Counted from the first letter of the stretch, positions 20,143 to 31,980 are shown. The stretch: DNA of 37,351 nt from Lichtheimia corymbifera B2541 (GCA_000697475.1 JNEU01000757.1:1-37351), one strand, 5' to 3'. Notes: generated from the sequence alone by a model not told the origin. Translations and numbers: made by a program.

Positions 20143-21201
20143 TTATTGTTCATTGTTCTTGTTGTATGCAAGGCCACGCACAATAAGGTAATCGACTTCG
20201 ACTTCCTTGGTAAGGGGGATGACCCATCGCTCGTACAATTCGACCACAGTTTCCACGGGAACACGCAAGTGTGCACTTGTGCCCTCTTGTTCCTGATCCA
20301 ATGTTTGACCATACACCAAAGCCTTATGTCGTAGCCGTTCCAACAACTTTTTCTCGACTGCACGATTTGTGAGTAATTCGTTGATGCCTTCACGATCATT
20401 GGCAAGGGCTAATCGAGTATATTCCTCAGGATCATCTCTGAACTTGCTCTCTGCAATGAATTTGCCTATCAAAGTAAAAAGTTAGCAATGAGTCATTGAT
20501 GTCCCATAGCTCCGCATTACCATAATGGATACGCCGACTCAATGCCTGCAAGCACTCGATATCTCTCGTTGCTGAACTACCATATTGCTGATCATCACCG
20601 TCGGCACTGATCGAAGGAACAATAGAGCTGATATACATGTCCATGATCTTGCTGGTCACATTGATGTCGTTGGGGTACAAAAAGTTGGGGTATTCCAATG
20701 GGGGAAGGATGGGTGCTGGTAAAGGTGATGTGAACGCATATTCATCAGGGCTATTCAAAGCATTAGATATGTATATTGACCAGCCCCAGCCCATCCATCC
20801 CTATGCAAGTTTACCTTGTGTATCTGCGGACCTTGGCTATTATCATTGGAATCAAGTTAGATGGATATCTTTATACACATAGACCTATATCACTACCAAC
20901 CATGTACTTTCTCGGTCTCCCACAAGAAATATTCGAGGAAACTGCGTCCATCAGTTGCACTGTTGAATTCAATCGCACCCGGTGTGTAGATAGCCTTGTT
21001 GAATGCGAATTGAGCTCGTTCGATCAATGCTGCAATCGACGAGTTCGTGTGTGGCGTAAAAAGTCAATAAAGGAGTCGTTGTTGTTGAAGAATAAGAAGA
21101 GAGGTGTTGCTCATGTTACCAAAAATGATTGTATCTTCGAGTCGAATGAGAGTGTTGCGTAACTTGTCGAGTGCGAAAGGATTGTCGGTAAAGTTGCTCA
21201 T
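20143..21201 (-). CDS. aro7: Chorismate mutase (AroQ, fungal allosteric type)
   Basis: Five exons, 21120-21201, 20901-21029, 20815-20836, 20521-20750 and 20143-20465, giving 261 residues (yeast Aro7: 256). The third exon is only 22 nt and encodes AKVRRYT with its flanking phases; without it the chain would shift frame. The protein follows Aro7 throughout: LDKLRNTLIRLEDTIIF at the start, ATRDIECLQALSRRIHYGKF in the middle, LTKEVEVDYL near the end. Residues matching the yeast active site are visible: the Arg of IRLED, Arg and Lys of SRRIHYGKFIAESK, Asn and Glu of NRAVEKKLLE, Thr and Glu of TKEVE. It converts chorismate to prephenate, the first step to Phe and Tyr. Yeast Aro7 is activated by Trp and inhibited by Tyr; the full-length regulatory insert suggests the same here. 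Introns are 90, 64, 64 and 55 nt. Confidence 0.94.
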
Positions 21202-21305
21202 TTTGTAGGCGGTAGTGGAAGCAAGAGCAGCAGCAACGATATGGACCACACAACGCCGGGATTTGATCTACACGGCGGATCTCAAAGACATCCCTTAGAT
21301 AATCC

Positions 21306-21326
21306 TCACACACACACACACACACC
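21306..21326. repeat. (CA)n microsatellite
   Basis: About ten CA repeats, roughly 105 bp upstream of the chorismate mutase start on the minus strand, so within or near its promoter. Confidence 0.9.
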
Positions 21327-21506
21327 CTGATTTATATATACAATGCGATGAATCAATGTAATATGACGACATGAACTGACTGCTGTTGGATCGATTAGGT
21401 GATTCCGAGTAGCTGGGGCTCTCAACACCACACAGGAGCCAAAAACAGTAAATGATTTTCCTTGTGCATCATAATCATCCTTATCGTGTAGGACGACGAC
21501 GCGTCA

Positions 21507-21527
21507 ATATATATATATATATATATA
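21507..21527. repeat. (TA)n microsatellite
   Basis: About ten TA repeats in the intergenic region between chorismate mutase and the small gene at 22132. Another simple run, (GT)n, lies at 21924-21939. I see no gene in 21327-22105. Confidence 0.9.
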
Positions 21528-22105
21528 CCCCTGATAGATCCCTCTACACTACGTTGCTGTATGTACTATCACCCTCTACCAATTATTAATAAAATGGGCT
21601 GCGTGGAGTCCGCATGGGTGTCACAGACAATGCAAACTTGTTATATGGCGGATCCAAGCATGGAAAAAGGAAATCAGCAGCTGCTCAAAGAGGAATGTGC
21701 GTAAGCTTTAAATTTGCATAGTAGCTATCAGCTTGTTTGTAGAACGCAGGAATGCAATGTAAACATAGCAGAGAGTGCCAAGCTCACTGAATACACCAAG
21801 GTGTCCCAGAATCTCCCGTACATAGTAGATTGTAGATTGGACACCCCATGTGCACCAGGGTGCGCGTGTGATGAAACATAAACATGACAACTCCAAAGAT
21901 AAACAACAAGTACTAACAAGGGGTTGTGTGTGTGTGTGTTATGTATGTATGAGGGAGATTGACCATGGTGGTGGCAACACGCACACGCTTTTTTACGGCT
22001 GTTTTATTGTTGGCCCAGAGACAATGAAAAGGCAACACCCACACATACACACGCGTAAAAAAGTAATCGTGACACGAAAATAGCCGGAGTCAGGTACAGC
22101 GTGCG

Positions 22106-22113
22106 TATATAAA
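22106..22113 (+). promoter_or_regulatory. TATA box upstream of the small gene at 22132
   Basis: TATATAAA lies 18 bp before the ATG at 22132. This is close for a TATA box feeding that start, and would imply a very short 5' leader or initiation at a later ATG. Confidence 0.35.
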
Positions 22114-22131
22114 GGAGTGGGATTTACAACT

Positions 22132-22464
22132 ATGGATACAACAGGTCGCTGCTCTCTTTGTCTCGTCTTTGCTCTCTTGGCGGGGCCCATTTGGTTTCGA
22201 CATTCTCGGATCGCCGCCCTGAAGAGCGGCGTCACGGGATATCTGTCCGCGGCACTGGTAATCCATTAGTCAGAAATGAATGTAATCCACCCTATTTAAC
22301 GCGTATACGTATATACTATTTAGGACGTCTCTTTGTCGCCGTTCTTTGGTCATTGGCTTTCTGCAGCAGTTCCAGTAGTAATGCGCGCGTGGCCTCGTCG
22401 TATCTCCCTTATGGGGACGTCTCATCAACAATCTCTTATGAGTCGCTTGGCTTCACTTCAATAA
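22132..22464 (+). CDS. Small hypothetical protein, possible membrane or secreted peptide
   Basis: Two exons are inferred, 22132-22257 and 22324-22464, joined across a 66-nt intron (donor GTAATC, acceptor CTATTTAG), giving 88 residues. Residues 8-21 (SLCLVFALLAGPIW) form a hydrophobic segment near the N-terminus that could be a signal anchor. The rest has scattered Arg and short hydrophobic stretches and no family I recognise. The exons are richer in G+C than the surrounding DNA and a TATA-like box lies just upstream, which is why I list it. No homology supports it, and unspliced it would be only a 44-residue frame. Confidence 0.3.
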
Positions 22465-24020
22465 ACAAACTCTTCGGTTACACAAATTTTTTGATCGTCT
22501 AGGTTCTCTGAGCCACATAGCTGGGCCACCATGCAACATTGTCTATTTGCTTATTGCATTGGGTTAAAAAGATAATCATCCACATATGCATGCTAGTGAA
22601 TGTTTCTCCTGATACCATCAAATAATATGTGGCAGTGGGTGAGATATGGCCTCTCCCTGATTTAACAAACATCGGATAAACAAAGGTTGTTCACCACCAC
22701 CACAGCACCACACCAGGTGCAGTATTCCCTAATTGACGGGGAATTGTTGCCGCTTGCTTAGCATCATCCATGATAACGAATATGGCAGTCAACGTTACAA
22801 TGATATTTGACTCAGGTTCCTTAGTATGGATATTGATATGCATACATGTTTCAGGGTTTAAGGAAAACACGATGAAAAAAGCCCAACGTCAAAGATAAAT
22901 GATGGATCTTGTCATCAGACAACATGAGCAACAGTGCCAACTTCTTCGATAATGACATCATTTTGTTATATCTCCGTTTATATTGTCATCGTCAATCTCG
23001 TCTACCCGCGGTGCTACAAGGACATCGTGATGGTGAAGGTTGTGCGACGCACATCATTCAACAGCTGGTTGGGGGAATTAATCGCACCGCCACCATTGCC
23101 GATACATATACCAAGCGTTTCTTGTAGATCCCTATTCAGCTATTTTCCTTTTGGTTAGATGGATCACTTTTTTTTTTCAATACCATTTACCTTTACCAAC
23201 GTAAATTTTACGGTTTAGTATCGTTTATAGCAGTCCAAGAATACAATGTTCCGAAGTGACATCACAGACAATCACAGCCTCGTCCTTGAAGATGTATTTC
23301 AAGAGGGTCGTCCTTTTACGTGAATCCATGACGCTCAACTTTTCAAAGCATCCCATATAATTGGATCATGCTACCACAGCAGCAGTTGTGAGTGGTTTTT
23401 CTTCTCCCATCACCTGTCGCCGGTAAGCAGGATGCTTTACCCTGGTTCATAAGTTACTTAAGCTATAAGTGCATGACATAAAGAAATCCTTCAATAACAA
23501 TTGTAAAATCTCTCGCATACACAACAAAGAGTAAGAGGCAATGCATGCAGCTAAGGATGTATCTGAATGATCTTAAAAGTCGCAAAGAAAAGGCATGAAT
23601 GAAACGCTCATTGTGTATGCAGCCAATAGTTTTCCAGCCTTTTTGACAGATTTGCTGGCGCTGGTGCTGAGATGATGTGCTGCTTTTGAGCAATAATCAT
23701 GCATGTAGCATTGTCGTGTATCACATTTTTATACGGTTTGTCACCAAATTGATTTACTATATGATCAGATATATCTATTTATCCCGATTGATGCATATCT
23801 ATCACAAGAACAATTCATGCACTTTATGTGCCCTTTGATAAGAAGGTACTGGATGGGGAGAGCAGTGGTGGTACCACACGTTGCTGCGTTGGAGCTCCGC
23901 CGTTGCCTTGGTGCGGGCACCAAGCTGGGGCCGCTGCTGCCGTCAGCCATTTCCTCTTCTTTCTTGTTGCACCTAGCCCTCCCTTAATCTTGTTTTCTCG
24001 TACCTCAATCCAACAACGTC
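22465..24020. other. Long intergenic region before the Rho3 gene
   Basis: About 1.55 kb with no gene I can support; frames here are under 80 codons and unrecognised. The stretch 23880-23950 is distinctly GC-rich and contains the exact palindrome CTTGGTGCGGGCACCAAG at 23907-23924, about 100 bp before the Rho3 start. Confidence 0.5.
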
Positions 24021-24943
24021 ATGCGATTCTGTGGAGGAGGATCGAAACCAGTAGCTCGTAAATTGGTGGTGTGTGGTGATGGTGCATGCGGCAAAACGTC
24101 GCTCTTGAACGTTTTTACTCGTGGTTACTTTCCTCAGGTACGTGTAAACCAGCTTACGCAAAAGGGGGTGGGGTTGCCTGGATACGCTTGATATATGTTA
24201 ACAATGACATTGTTTAGGTTTATGAGCCTACCGTGTTTGAGAACTATGTACAAGAGGTGATGGTGGATAATCAAGAAGTGGAGCTTTCACTCTGGGACAC
24301 TGCAGGTAAGTAGCAGCAGCAGCAACAGCAACATACCAGGGACTTTAGAACTCCTTGATTCTCCTTTATCAATATATCGAGACAAACTTACATTCATCAT
24401 CATTGATGTATATAGGTCAAGAAGAGTTTGATCGATTACGAACACTTTCTTATGCCGATACACACGCCGTCATTCTTTGCTTTTCAGTGGATAGCCGTGA
24501 TTCACTCGAGAATATTCCCAATCGCTGGTTGTCTGAAGTACATCAATATTGCCCAGAAGCCAAGATTTTGTTGGTTGCTCTCAAATGCGATCTTCGAGAT
24601 AACGATGAAGTCCTCAAACGCAAGAATATCGAGCCTGTTTTATACGAAGAGGTGTGTGTGATGTGTGATGTGTGATGACTCAATTATGCATGTGCGTTGA
24701 CATTTGATTGTAAAAGGGACTGGAAGTGGCAAAGAGCATCAATGCTGTACGTTACCTCGAATGTTCGGCAAAGCACAATCGTGGCGTGCGAGAATGTTTT
24801 GATCAAGCAGCCCGTGTATCCTTGTCTGGTAAATATAAAAAGAGATGCTATGTAGTCTACATATGACTAATCCTTGCAATGTTATCATAGTCAAATTGAG
24901 AACGTCTGCTGACCAAGATCGCAAATCATGCTTGATACTTTGA
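24021..24943 (+). CDS. rho3: Rho-family GTPase, Rho3 type
   Basis: Five exons, 24021-24137, 24218-24305, 24416-24651, 24717-24828 and 24891-24943 (introns 80, 110, 65 and 62 nt), 201 residues. The GTPase motifs are complete: P-loop GDGACGKTS, effector loop [20 protein letters not shown], the Rho-insert region after ALKCDLRD, and ECSAK. The chain ends in CLIL, a CaaX box whose last Leu predicts geranylgeranylation. The N-terminus [17 protein letters not shown] and [14 protein letters not shown] resemble Rho3 of fission yeast and filamentous fungi more than Rho1 or Cdc42. Rho3 works with formins and the exocyst in polarised growth and secretion. Cys4 may be palmitoylated, as in Rho3 homologues. 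Confidence 0.9.
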
Positions 24944-25959
24944 TTCTACGCTCACACCAACACAACACACGCATCTTTTATATATTATATACCCTCTGCT
25001 CCGCTTATGGCCTTATCATCCCTTGTAACTACAATACCATTCAGCTTTACCTCTTTACCCAGTTCTTATTTATACGATTACGTGTGATCTTTTAGCCTTT
25101 AATACATCTTTAGTGATCTTTGTAACGAGGAGTAGGGAGGGGGTTTGGTTGCAGTGATATGATGTGTGGTACGACGTGTATACCACGTGGTGTTGGTTGG
25201 ACACAGACTGGATATGGTCATCCAAAGGCTGATATAAGCTCTTGTCATGTGCGATTAAAGCTTCCAAAATTTTTTGCAGCTTGCTTTTTTAATCCAACAG
25301 CGACACCTCAAAGTGCATTTGCATCAACAATGGGTTTATTAAAAGAGTTGACAGATAGTGACGGATGATTATAATTAGATAGGGGAGAGCGATAAAGGAG
25401 TAAAAAGGTGACAAAGAGATGTATGTGAGAAATTCATATTATCAATTCCCCTTATTTGGATCGATTGCTGATATGAAAAGCGTGAATACGTAGATAGAGT
25501 TGAGCTTCTTCAATGCTTGTAGCAAAATGACATAGGGTGTGCTGCCGATCCATGTGAGCATAGGTAAAAGTGCTGCTGTGCGTGCAGTTTATGACATGCA
25601 TAATGATGTGCCTTGACGCACGTTCTTTGAGGAAAAAGGGTGACATCAATATCATCTTCGTAACTCTACTTACCCCGCTCTGCTGCATGAACCGGTGTGT
25701 GTCGCGTTTATCGTTACAGCAAAAATAGCAGCTACCACGACGATCGAGTACAAGGAAATGCGTGAATTGGAAAGAGGGCGTCATTCCCCAAAAAGCTAAA
25801 GGTAACTTAGGGAGATGCTTCTTGTTGTGTATGGAACAATGACCTTTTCTACTTTTACTTCTCTTTTGAATAGTCTTCTCTCTCTCTCTCTCTCTCTTTT
25901 CCCTTTCTTTCCTTTTTCTCTCTCTTCCTCTCTTTCTCCCCTCCCTTCTTTGCAATTCA
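24944..25959. other. Intergenic region with (CT)n tract upstream of the bZIP gene
   Basis: About 1 kb without a gene I can support. A 207-codon minus-strand frame here (25452-26075) is produced by the CT-rich tract, giving a low-complexity Arg/Glu protein, and is not believed. The tract at 25868-25950 includes (CT)n at 25876-25897 and ends just before the bZIP start codon at 25960, like the pyrimidine leader of the hexokinase-like gene. Confidence 0.55.
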
Positions 25960-27182
25960 ATGGTCAATGAGCCTTCTGAAATTACAGCCACTATTGAACA
26001 GCCACAAGATAGGCCAGGTTGGATTGATGCTATCATGCTCATGTATAAATATGGCAAGCTTATACGTCTTTTCATTTAGAGCCAAGTCCACCCATGGCAG
26101 TCTTGCCGTTAAACCCGAGTGCAAAGCTTGATCAGGAACCAAATCCATTCGAAGAAAGCTTCTCCACAGCAGCTACCAACAATGATCCAACCACGTTATC
26201 GTCATCATCATCATCCAACAATAAGAAACCGGTTCTGCCACCTGTTGCTGCTATCACGAGTCCAGCACCTCCTTTACTCCGGAGCGGCGTGTTACCTAAA
26301 GACGTGGCAAATCAGTTTGCGTGGGACTCATTACGTGCAGGCCCATTATCTCCCTCAATGTTGCAAGGTCCTTCTTCTCATCCTTCCATATCACAGCAAC
26401 AAACACAAGAAAGCATCCCATCAACAAGAGGTAAAAAAAATGGCACATCAATGATACCCTGTCATCATCATTATAGTAACCCGGTGATCTTCATAGACAA
26501 TCACGAACATTTGAATAATAATACAACCACCACTGGTGTCATCAGCAACAACAATCAAGCCAAACGATCCGGATCTTTGTGCAGTGGATCATCAGCATCA
26601 TCAACATCCAGCACTACTATCATTGGAGAGAATCATCATCATGCGAACAAGAAACGTCCGCGTAGCAACAGCAAAGATGAGGATGATGAAAAGCGGCGCA
26701 ACTTTTTGGAAAGGAACCGAATTGGTAAGTGAGCCATCGATCTTCATTATACTCCCCTTTTCTAATATCATCATCATCCCTTATTATCGACAATAGCTGC
26801 CTTGAAATGCCGACAACGAAAGAAGAAATGGCTCAACAATCTGCAAGCAAGAATGGAATACCTGACGAACGACAATGAACAGCTTCAAATGCAAGCAAAC
26901 ACGCTACGGGAAGAAATCGTGCATCTCAAGACCTTGTTACTAGCGCACAAAGATTGTCCGGTCGCCACAGCCAACAACAATCCAGCAGCAGCCGTCGCTG
27001 TAACAGCAGCAGCAGATACCAGCAACAACAACCACCATCATCATCCACAACGACAACCATGTATATCAGGGTCTTCAACATCATCATCCACAGCACAGCA
27101 TCAACATCATAACCAACAATCTTCAATCATGGCTTTCCCTGTGACATCATCAGCTACTGCTAGCAGAGTATGGCGATACTAG
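25960..27182 (+). CDS. atf1: bZIP transcription factor, Atf1/Sko1 (CREB/ATF) type
   Basis: Three exons, 25960-26017, 26080-26724 and 26797-27182 (introns 62 and 72 nt), 362 residues. The short first exon (MVNEPSEITATIEQ) is chosen because a GT-AG intron joins it in frame and a CT-rich leader precedes it; without it translation would start at 26094. A region at about 75-110 (SLRAGPLSPSMLQGP) matches the HRA-type block of fungal Atf1. The bZIP spans about 222-285: basic region FLERNRIAALKCRQRKKKW, then a leucine zipper ending in VHLKTLLLAHKDCPV, nearly as in fission yeast Atf1. Such factors bind TGACGTCA-like sites and act downstream of Hog1/Sty1 stress MAP kinases. The rest is low-complexity Ser, Asn, His and Gln. 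An intron splits the basic region at RNRI/AALK. Confidence 0.9.
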
Positions 27183-28429
27183 AGCGTCTACAACATTGTA
27201 CAAGCCTTCATGGACGATAGGAGACATTACACAAAAGCACCCTTGACCCATAAACGCGCAGAGATTACAATACCAATAATACACCAAATCGCTGTCAAAG
27301 TAGTGGAATTATCCAAGACGAGATTTATTGTGCAATGAAAGGGGGGATGGCTCATTGTGGGTCGATGCAATACCATGTTCTGAAAACAACACTAGCACCA
27401 TGATGGATGTTTCCTAGCCCAAATCACGTGCAGGCAGGTTGTATGTAGACGAGACATGATCCACTTTTCCTTTAAATAAACATTGCAGCGTTTCGAGCAG
27501 TAGCTTATAAAAGGAAGTCTTTATTTTATCAAAGGGAGAATGAATGGAGGATATGATACCCATAGCTTTGTTATATATCCAATACACTTCTATCGCTTGA
27601 GTAATTGCTGCCGAATACGTGTCCTGCATGGCTTAAGAATACCTGTTCTTGAACCTTTCCTTGATCCCTCTAATCCTTCAAAATAATAGGTAGCTTAAAG
27701 AAACCCCATCATCGGTGTATTTGGCGTTGTGTTGACAAGCCTTGTCGATAACGGATCGGGGGAAGAATGATGCCACTGTACATCCAAAGGCACCCAGGCA
27801 TATCAACAATACCTTGTAGTATGTTGCAGCTGGACTTTTTTTATTATGAACCTTTTTTGTTGTAATAGAGGATATATAGAAGAAAGACAGCACACGAGTC
27901 AATGAAGCGATATGTATGCCGTTGTTTAGCGAATGAACAAGCCGTCTTTGCCAATGCACCTCTTTACACAGCTTTTATTGAAGCTTGAATAGCCTTGAAC
28001 AAATAAAAGATAGCTTTTGCTGTGAACGCTAATGCCCTGCTGGAGCATTTTTAAACCAACCCCAGACAGAGGAGCGCGGTCTGAGTATCGCCCGCATGAA
28101 TAAAATCGTGTTGCGGTGCAAGCAGAGAATCCCTATTACGTCGCTATGGTTACGAGCTACTTACACACAAAGAGGATATGCTATTCATGCTATTCCCAAC
28201 ATTCTCAACGTTTAGTTCTCTTGATCCAAGCTGATTTGAAATATCATCTTCCAAGTCAATTGATTAATTAATCGTAGATTACCAGCTAATAACCCATTCC
28301 TCCCATTCGCCCTTGTTTCCAAAACCTCTGCAAGTGAACGATTCTCCTGATCCAGTCCAACATTCCCATCCTTCAACTTTGTCGATCCAAGGGGATTTGA
28401 CTGAGCAGCGCTCAAACAAAGGATCGTCA
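27183..28429. other. Intergenic region between bZIP gene and repeat block
   Basis: About 1.25 kb without a recognised gene. A 93-codon minus-strand frame at 27678-27959 has one hydrophobic segment, but nothing else supports it. This marks the change from gene-dense to repeat-dense DNA. Confidence 0.5.
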
Positions 28430-29380
28430 TTCAAAATCACTCTAATTTCCAGCTCTTCCACTCTCAGCTTATTTGTTTCTTCCTCCTCCCATCCTCAACG
28501 GTTGCCCCATTCAACCACAATTACCACAACCTGCGAACGATTGTCCTGCTTCAACCCATCATGTCAATTCTACGATTGTCTTGGTCCGATTGTCTTGAGC
28601 TGAATGGCAACTGCATGGCGTTGTACAGATCCTTCTTTTCATTCTTCCACAACACACGAGTCGCTTGACACAACACACGCTCTTGTACAATCCTCTGCCA
28701 CAACCAAACGCAACAGCATTCATTTCAGCAGTTGTTATTCGCTTCAATGTATCAAGCAGCGTTCACAGCCCTGTCGCTCTACTACAACACACGCTCTTGC
28801 ACACTTTTCTGCCGCGATCAAAGGTAGCAGCAATTGCTATCAGCAAGGTCTTTATTTCATTGTCCCAAGTTACTTGCAGCATCATGCTTTGGTACACACG
28901 GTTTCTAATGGATGGGGTGCCATATCAACTATCAACTTCACCGCAACACAAGCAACTTTCATTGAGCAGCGATAGAAAATGACCCAGAAAAGGATAGACC
29001 TGCAGCCGGATGGAAAAGGAAGCATATCAGCAGCAATTGCATGATGGCTCATTCTTATTGGACTTGCAGTGTCTATGGTGGATGGATGGAATCAAATGCA
29101 GTGATGAGAATCCTGGAATGTTGCTTTGGCTACTTGGCGCGTTGTCTGCAGGAAGGATGGATCATATCACGTGGGTACGGCTGAGGATGATGGTGGATTG
29201 GATGGAATTGAGCAAAGGGCCTGTATCTTTGACAAAAGGTGCCCTACAGCCATGGATGATCTTGGAATATTCGATTCAATGCATGCAGCAGCTATTTTAC
29301 AATCATGGATGAAGGATGTTTATGACGGCAGAAATCAAGAATACAATTACACAGTTATCCCTGCCGACTCGATGTAGCAC
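28430..29380 (+). repeat. Repeat R1, copy A
   Basis: This stretch reappears, diverged and inverted, at 30330-31345. Matching landmarks are CTGCGAACGATTGTCCTG (28531), GGAATGTTGCTTTGGC and TACGGCTGAGGATGATG. The A and B copies conserve protein-like words in the same frame order (ESWNVALATW, TAEDD-GLD, IFDKR, MDD), so the ancestor was probably protein-coding. The frame is now broken by stops and shifts. I cannot name the family; the Leu/Ala-rich helical look recalls ARM/HEAT-type repeats, but that is a guess. Confidence 0.7.
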
Positions 29381-30329
29381 ACCCGTAGCTTATCAATTCA
29401 CAATACTGTTCCCTTATCACACTTTCTCGATAAACAACATATACACTACTATGTGCTATTCTTCAACTTTTCCATTAATTAAATTCAACATATTATCTAA
29501 ACAAGCATCATGCCATCAGTTCATATACTTAAGTTGTGGATTACTGGGTGGTTTCTGGATTGAAGGAGGGGGAATAGATCTTTGAAGGTTGGAAAGCGAG
29601 ATTGGATCATTTACATCATCGTATCGAGGTGCTGTTGTTCTTTTGTCACAGGTCCTAGTTCATGTATTGATAGACGAAAGGCAGAAATGGTTCTCAAACG
29701 CTTGCATTGCAAGGTATTAATTCGGGAGTGATGATTCCCAACATAGTGCTTGGTTCATTGTAACTTGATTCACTCTGCTTAAGAAAGAATGGGCTGTCGC
29801 GATCATGAATGTGCCATGCTTACCTATAATAGCTTTCAGCCACGCTAGTTTATACAGCATTATATGTAGGGGCAAGGTGATGGTTAACAAGCATAAATGA
29901 TCAGCGCATCCAAGACTAGGAGCGGTAATGGTATTGTTTGCCTCTAGGGTTCGTTCTTATATAAGGCTATACATACAAGGTGAATCATGCTGATAGGGCC
30001 ATTGTCATAGGTAAGCATTATGATGTATGTATGTACTTGTGCCAAAGAGCACATCATCTTTCTTACATAGCCGTAATGATTTAAGCTTACAATGGATCAA
30101 GCTTCCGTAACAAGCAGAGTTGTTGGGTACTATTACTATGGGTTTATTAACAATGAAAATACAAGCGTCTATTTAAACATGTATACAATCAGTTATAGGC
30201 ACTACCCATCGTCTAATCAGCATATGAAAAATGAAGCTTTAATGAATGTAATATGACAGAAGGAACAAGAGCGTCTCGATACAATGATGTGGGTCTAATC
30301 CAATCTCCCCTTCCGGCCTTCAAATTTCT
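29381..30329. other. Spacer between inverted R1 copies A and B
   Basis: About 950 bases with no gene or repeat that I recognise, forming the loop of the A/B inverted pair. AT-rich, with only short frames. Confidence 0.5.
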
Positions 30330-31345
30330 ATCCTTCCTTTCCCTTCAGATGCCAACCAGTGGATCACAAAGAATCAGCAGGTGTCGTTGTGTCATTGTAT
30401 TCTTGGTTGCTGCCGTCATAGCATCTTCATCTATGATTGTAAAAGTAGCTGTTGCATGCACTGACTTGAGCGTTGCAATATCATCCATGGTGGTAAATCC
30501 TCTCTTGTCGAAGATATAAGCCCTCGTTTCCATGCCATCCAATTCATCCAACCCATCATCATCCTCAGCCGTATCCACGTGTTCGTTACTGCTGACGACG
30601 AGCCAAGTAGCCAAAGCAACATTCCAGGATTCCACATTACTGCACTTGATTGCATCCATCCATTCATCCATAACCGTTGCGAGTCCAATAAGAAAGAGCC
30701 TCTGTGATCGCTGTTGATATGCCTCCTTTTCCATCCAAGTGTTGGTTTCTCTCTTTCTTGGTCATTTTCAGTGCAGCTCAACAAGGCGAAGAGTGCTTGT
30801 ATTGCAGGATACTTGATAGCTGATATGGGACCATCCATTAGAAGTGGTATGCATCATTGCAAGTTGCCACACGTAAATAAAGCTGCTTTTATACAATGGC
30901 TATCAGTTGTCCACATGAAGAGGCCGCAAGTAACTTTAGACTATGGCGACCTTGCTAATGGCAGCTGCTGTTACAGGATGGTTGTGGCAGAGGAGCGTGT
31001 AGAGTGACAAGAAAGTGAACGCTGCTTGAGACAATAAAGTCATTGCTAATAGCAACTGCTGGAATGAATGCTGTTTCGTTTGATTGTGGCATTGGAGTGT
31101 GCAAGACAGTGTGTGCTTTCAAGAAAGGAGTGTGTTGAAGTGGGGTGCACGCGCCATGCACTGGCCATTCAGTCCAAGACAATCGGATCAAGCCAGTCGT
31201 AGCATTGACTTGGTGGGATGAAACAGGACAATCGTTCGCAGGTTGTAGTTGTACTTGAATGTGGCCAACAGTTGAGAATGGGAGGAGGAAAAGGCAAGAA
31301 GCCGAGAGTGGAAGAAGTGGAAATTACATAAGTCAGACACTTTCA
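30330..31345 (-). repeat. Repeat R1, copy B (inverted relative to A)
   Basis: The reverse complement follows copy A along nearly its full length. Its minus strand holds the best surviving relic frame of the family: 129 codons at 30345-30734 beginning MEKEAYQQRSQRLFLIGLA. Another minus-strand frame upstream starts MDGPISAIKYPAIQALFALL. Together they look like two exons or a frameshifted gene. The part at 30857-31345 recurs at 33550-33965. Confidence 0.7.
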
Positions 31346-31379
31346 TGCACACTATAAATTACTCCAAGACCTTGATTGC

Positions 31380-31980
31380 CTCTCTCAAACCTGAAACTTG
31401 CACACAAGGTGCTCTAGGGCATGCTGATCAACTTTGTCTTAATAACCAACCCACGCTTCATTTGAAAATTTCGAATGGGAGAGCATAATGGGGGATTGAC
31501 TATGACGGATGGAAATTGGGAAAGCGCCGGATTTATGAAAAAATCGATTAGTATGTAGTTTCTTAAGATTCCCCATCTCGCACTTGAAACTTGGTCAGAC
31601 GGTACTCTCGCACATGATGATCAACTTCATTCATTTAAAAACCGCATGGTTCATTATGAACATTTTGAATGCGGGGCAGCCCAAAAGTAGGAGAAAGTAG
31701 GGTAGACGCTCCTGCTCCGCGAGATTGCCCACCTCGAACCTGAAACTTTCACACAACATCCTTTCGACCACGCCGAGCAATTTCGTTCTCATAAAGAACC
31801 CAGAGTTCATTATGAAATCATTGAATGTAGGAGAGACGACGAATGGATGAAAACATAAATAGGGTGTACGGCCGTGCGCGCCGATATTGCTGGTGGGGAC
31901 GTCGAAACTTGGCCAGGAGGTGCTCTCGGTCATGCTGATCAATATCGTTCTCATAAAGCCTCTACAAATCGCTATGGAGA
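31380..31980 (+). repeat. Repeat R2, copy 1 (four diverged modules of about 160 bp)
   Basis: Four successive modules each begin with a TGAAACTT-like word. Each then has ATGCTGATCAA or a variant, CATAAAG or a variant, and a TTCATTATGAA-like palindrome, followed by a variable spacer of 60-90 bp. Module starts are near 31389, 31585, 31742 and 31906. The block recurs at 34008-34615 in the same orientation and at 36490-37105 inverted. Its minus strand carries an open frame of 107 codons (31631-31954). Confidence 0.75.

Noticed and set aside
22780..23130. FDSGSLVW and ADTYTKRF words recalling aspartic-protease active site and C-terminal motifs
   Set aside because: They are in different frames only about 300 bp apart with no intervening similarity; too little to call a protease relic.
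25452..26075. 207-codon minus-strand frame rich in Arg, Glu and Lys
   Set aside because: The composition comes from the (CT)n tract read backwards, and it overlaps the bZIP first exon.
26433..26478. Possible 46-nt intron (GTAAAAAA...TATAG) inside the bZIP coding region
   Set aside because: Removing it shifts the frame to an immediate stop, whereas the unspliced frame continues to the bZIP domain.
27678..27959. 93-codon minus-strand frame with one hydrophobic segment
   Set aside because: No similarity, promoter or splice evidence; kept only as a note.
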